Notes under the pieces: generated by a model | The model's database searches: none | The model's input: only the letters and a program-made list of their open reading frames with translations | Told to the model about the DNA's origin: nothing | NCBI GenBank assembly: GCA_017435025.1 | Contig: JAFSFU010000298.1 | Span: 1 to 24,784 of the forward strand | DNA from: Lachnospiraceae bacterium | Lineage (GTDB): Bacteria > Bacillota_A > Clostridia > Lachnospirales > Lachnospiraceae | DNA: 24,784 nt | Direction: 5' to 3' | Position numbers and translations under genes: made by a program | Part shown: in pieces, positions 24,102-24,784 of the stretch | Layout of the letters: the number at the start of each line of letters is the position of its first letter | Numbering within the stretch: position 1 is the stretch's first letter

Positions 24102-24157
24102 ATTTGCATCATCCGTTTCTATATTCGTAATCTTTACTTTTTAATGAATTTTGGTAT

Positions 24158-24188
24158 ATTTATAGAGTATAACATACTCTTTATAAAT
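24158..24188. promoter_or_regulatory. AT-rich inverted repeat in the divergent radical-SAM/tadA promoter region
   Basis: AGAGTAT, AAC, ATACTCT is a perfect 7-bp inverted repeat (24164-24180), extended by ATTTAT/ATAAAT arms with a 2-nt offset. TATAAA occurs at both ends (24182-24187 plus; 24158-24163 minus), so each side can serve as a -10, with a TTTATA -35 match at 17 nt for the plus strand. It could be overlapping divergent promoters or an operator. Confidence 0.45.
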
Positions 24189-24235
24189 CAGAAAGAAGAA
24201 ACTGAACGAAGGAATAGCAGACAGGAGATATCATT

Positions 24236-24733
24236 ATGATGACACTGGAAGAAAAATATATGCGCGAGGCAATCCGCCTGGCAAAAAAAGCCGCAAAGCT
24301 GAAAGAAGTGCCGATTGGCTGTGTGATCGTCCATGAGGGTAAAATTATCGGACGCGGTTACAACCGTCGTACGATTGATAAAAATGTGTTGGCTCATGCA
24401 GAAATTGCAGCCATACGAAAGGCGTGTAAGGTCATGGGGGATTGGCGTCTGGAGGAGTGCACCATGTATGTAACCCTTGAGCCGTGTCCGATGTGTGCGG
24501 GAGCGATCGTGCAGGCCCGTATTCCGAAGGTTGTGATCGGATGCATGAATCCGAAGGCGGGCTGTGCCGGTTCTGTTCTGGATATGCTTCATGAAGATGG
24601 TTTTAATCATCAGGTGGAGACCGAGATAGGCCTTTTAGGTGAAGAGTGTTCGCAGATTCTGAAAGAGTTTTTTAAGGAACTTCGCGAGGAAGGAAAACGT
24701 AAGAAACTTGAGGCAAAACAGGCGGAGGCTTGA
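24236..24733 (+). CDS. tadA: tRNA-specific adenosine deaminase
   Basis: TadA converts adenosine 34 to inosine in the anticodon of tRNA-Arg(ACG), which is needed for wobble decoding. The 165-residue product has the zinc deaminase motifs H54-A-E56 (LAHAEIAAI) and C84/C87 (EPCPMCAGAI), plus the C-terminal helix with a basic tail. Length is normal. AGGAG about 10 nt upstream supports ATG 24236; the adjacent ATG at 24239 is nearly equivalent. The stop codon TGA is part of the -35 of the next promoter. In many Firmicutes tadA is followed by the SRP RNA gene and dnaX, which fits what follows here. Confidence 0.97.
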   Translation: MMTLEEKYMREAIRLAKKAAKLKEVPIGCVIVHEGKIIGRGYNRRTIDKNVLAHAEIAAIRKACKVMGDWRLEECTMYVTLEPCPMCAGAIVQARIPKVVIGCMNPKAGCAGSVLDMLHEDGFNHQVETEIGLLGEECSQILKEFFKELREEGKRKKLEAKQAEA

Positions 24734-24758
24734 CAAATGCTTTGATTTCATTTATACT
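24730..24758 (+). promoter_or_regulatory. Strong promoter overlapping the tadA stop codon
   Basis: TTGACA (24730-24735), 17-nt spacer, TATACT (24753-24758). The TGA stop of tadA lies inside the -35. The expected start is at about 24765. Confidence 0.85.
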
Positions 24759-24764
24759 AAGCAG

Positions 24765-24784
24765 GTCCGTACAGCCGGGGAGTT
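24765..24784 (+). ncRNA. ffs: Probable 5' end of SRP RNA gene (truncated by window edge)
   Basis: The sequence GGTCCGTACAGCCGGGGAGT begins 7 nt after a strong promoter, follows tadA, and resembles the 5' part of clostridial signal recognition particle RNA as I recall it (GCCGGGGGGTT before the tetraloop domain). Only 20 bases are visible, so the conserved domain IV cannot be checked. The order tadA-ffs-dnaX is common in Firmicutes. Confidence 0.6.

Overview
This 24.8-kb window looks like ordinary chromosome of an anaerobic, low- to mid-GC Firmicute, most likely a gut Lachnospiraceae/Clostridia. The evidence is strong GGAGG-type ribosome binding sites, sigma-A promoters, U-tract terminators, MutS2 instead of a MutS/MutL pair, iron-sulfur and radical-SAM enzymes, a short-form malic enzyme, an ABC-F protein of the YkpA type and a Lachnospiraceae-type conserved protein near 22.4 kb. 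No phage, transposase, integrase, rRNA, tRNA or true CRISPR array was seen. The assignment rests on recognised protein families and layout; no database was searched.

Layout. (1) 1-1407 is the C-terminal part of carB, cut by the left edge and closed by a terminator. (2) 1408-1900 is non-coding and holds a run of about five short imperfect palindromic repeats at roughly 40-nt spacing. (3) 1901-4960 is a plus-strand cluster of accessory-looking genes: a conserved hypothetical, a two-TM SHOCT protein, a metallo-beta-lactamase-fold hydrolase, a YhfC-type intramembrane protease and an XRE regulator fused to a superoxide-reductase-like domain. (4) 5152-6789 is an ABC-F ATPase with a hairpin-containing leader. 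It is separated by a bidirectional terminator from a convergent minus-strand operon (11370 down to 6845) of mutS2, an OmpR-type response regulator and its histidine kinase. (5) From a compact divergent promoter region at about 11.4 kb the plus strand carries an HtrA-like PDZ protein without catalytic His and Ser, then yhaM, rlmD, an MFS transporter, an aldo/keto reductase with a ferredoxin-like tail and a DUF4298 protein, closed by a terminator near 17.96 kb. (6) 18086-22314 holds a YyaL/DUF255 protein, a D-threonine aldolase/D-serine dehydratase-like PLP enzyme driven by a perfect consensus promoter, and a malic enzyme. (7) 22405-23382 is a conserved two-domain protein whose Shine-Dalgarno lies inside a terminator-like hairpin. 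It converges on a radical-SAM activase. (8) Divergent from that is tadA, followed by a strong promoter and the first bases of what is probably the SRP RNA gene (ffs).

How the genes fit together. Much of the window is housekeeping: pyrimidine/arginine precursor synthesis (carB), RNA modification and decay (rlmD, yhaM, tadA), recombination or ribosome-collision handling (mutS2), translation (ABC-F, ffs) and anaerobic redox metabolism (aldo/keto reductase, malic enzyme, radical-SAM activase). No obviously new multi-gene system is visible. The best leads are single-gene or regulatory: the catalytically dead HtrA homologue, the HTH-superoxide-reductase fusion with altered metal ligands, the hairpin that hides a ribosome binding site at 22.4 kb, the palindromic repeat run after carB, and the ABC-F leader hairpin.
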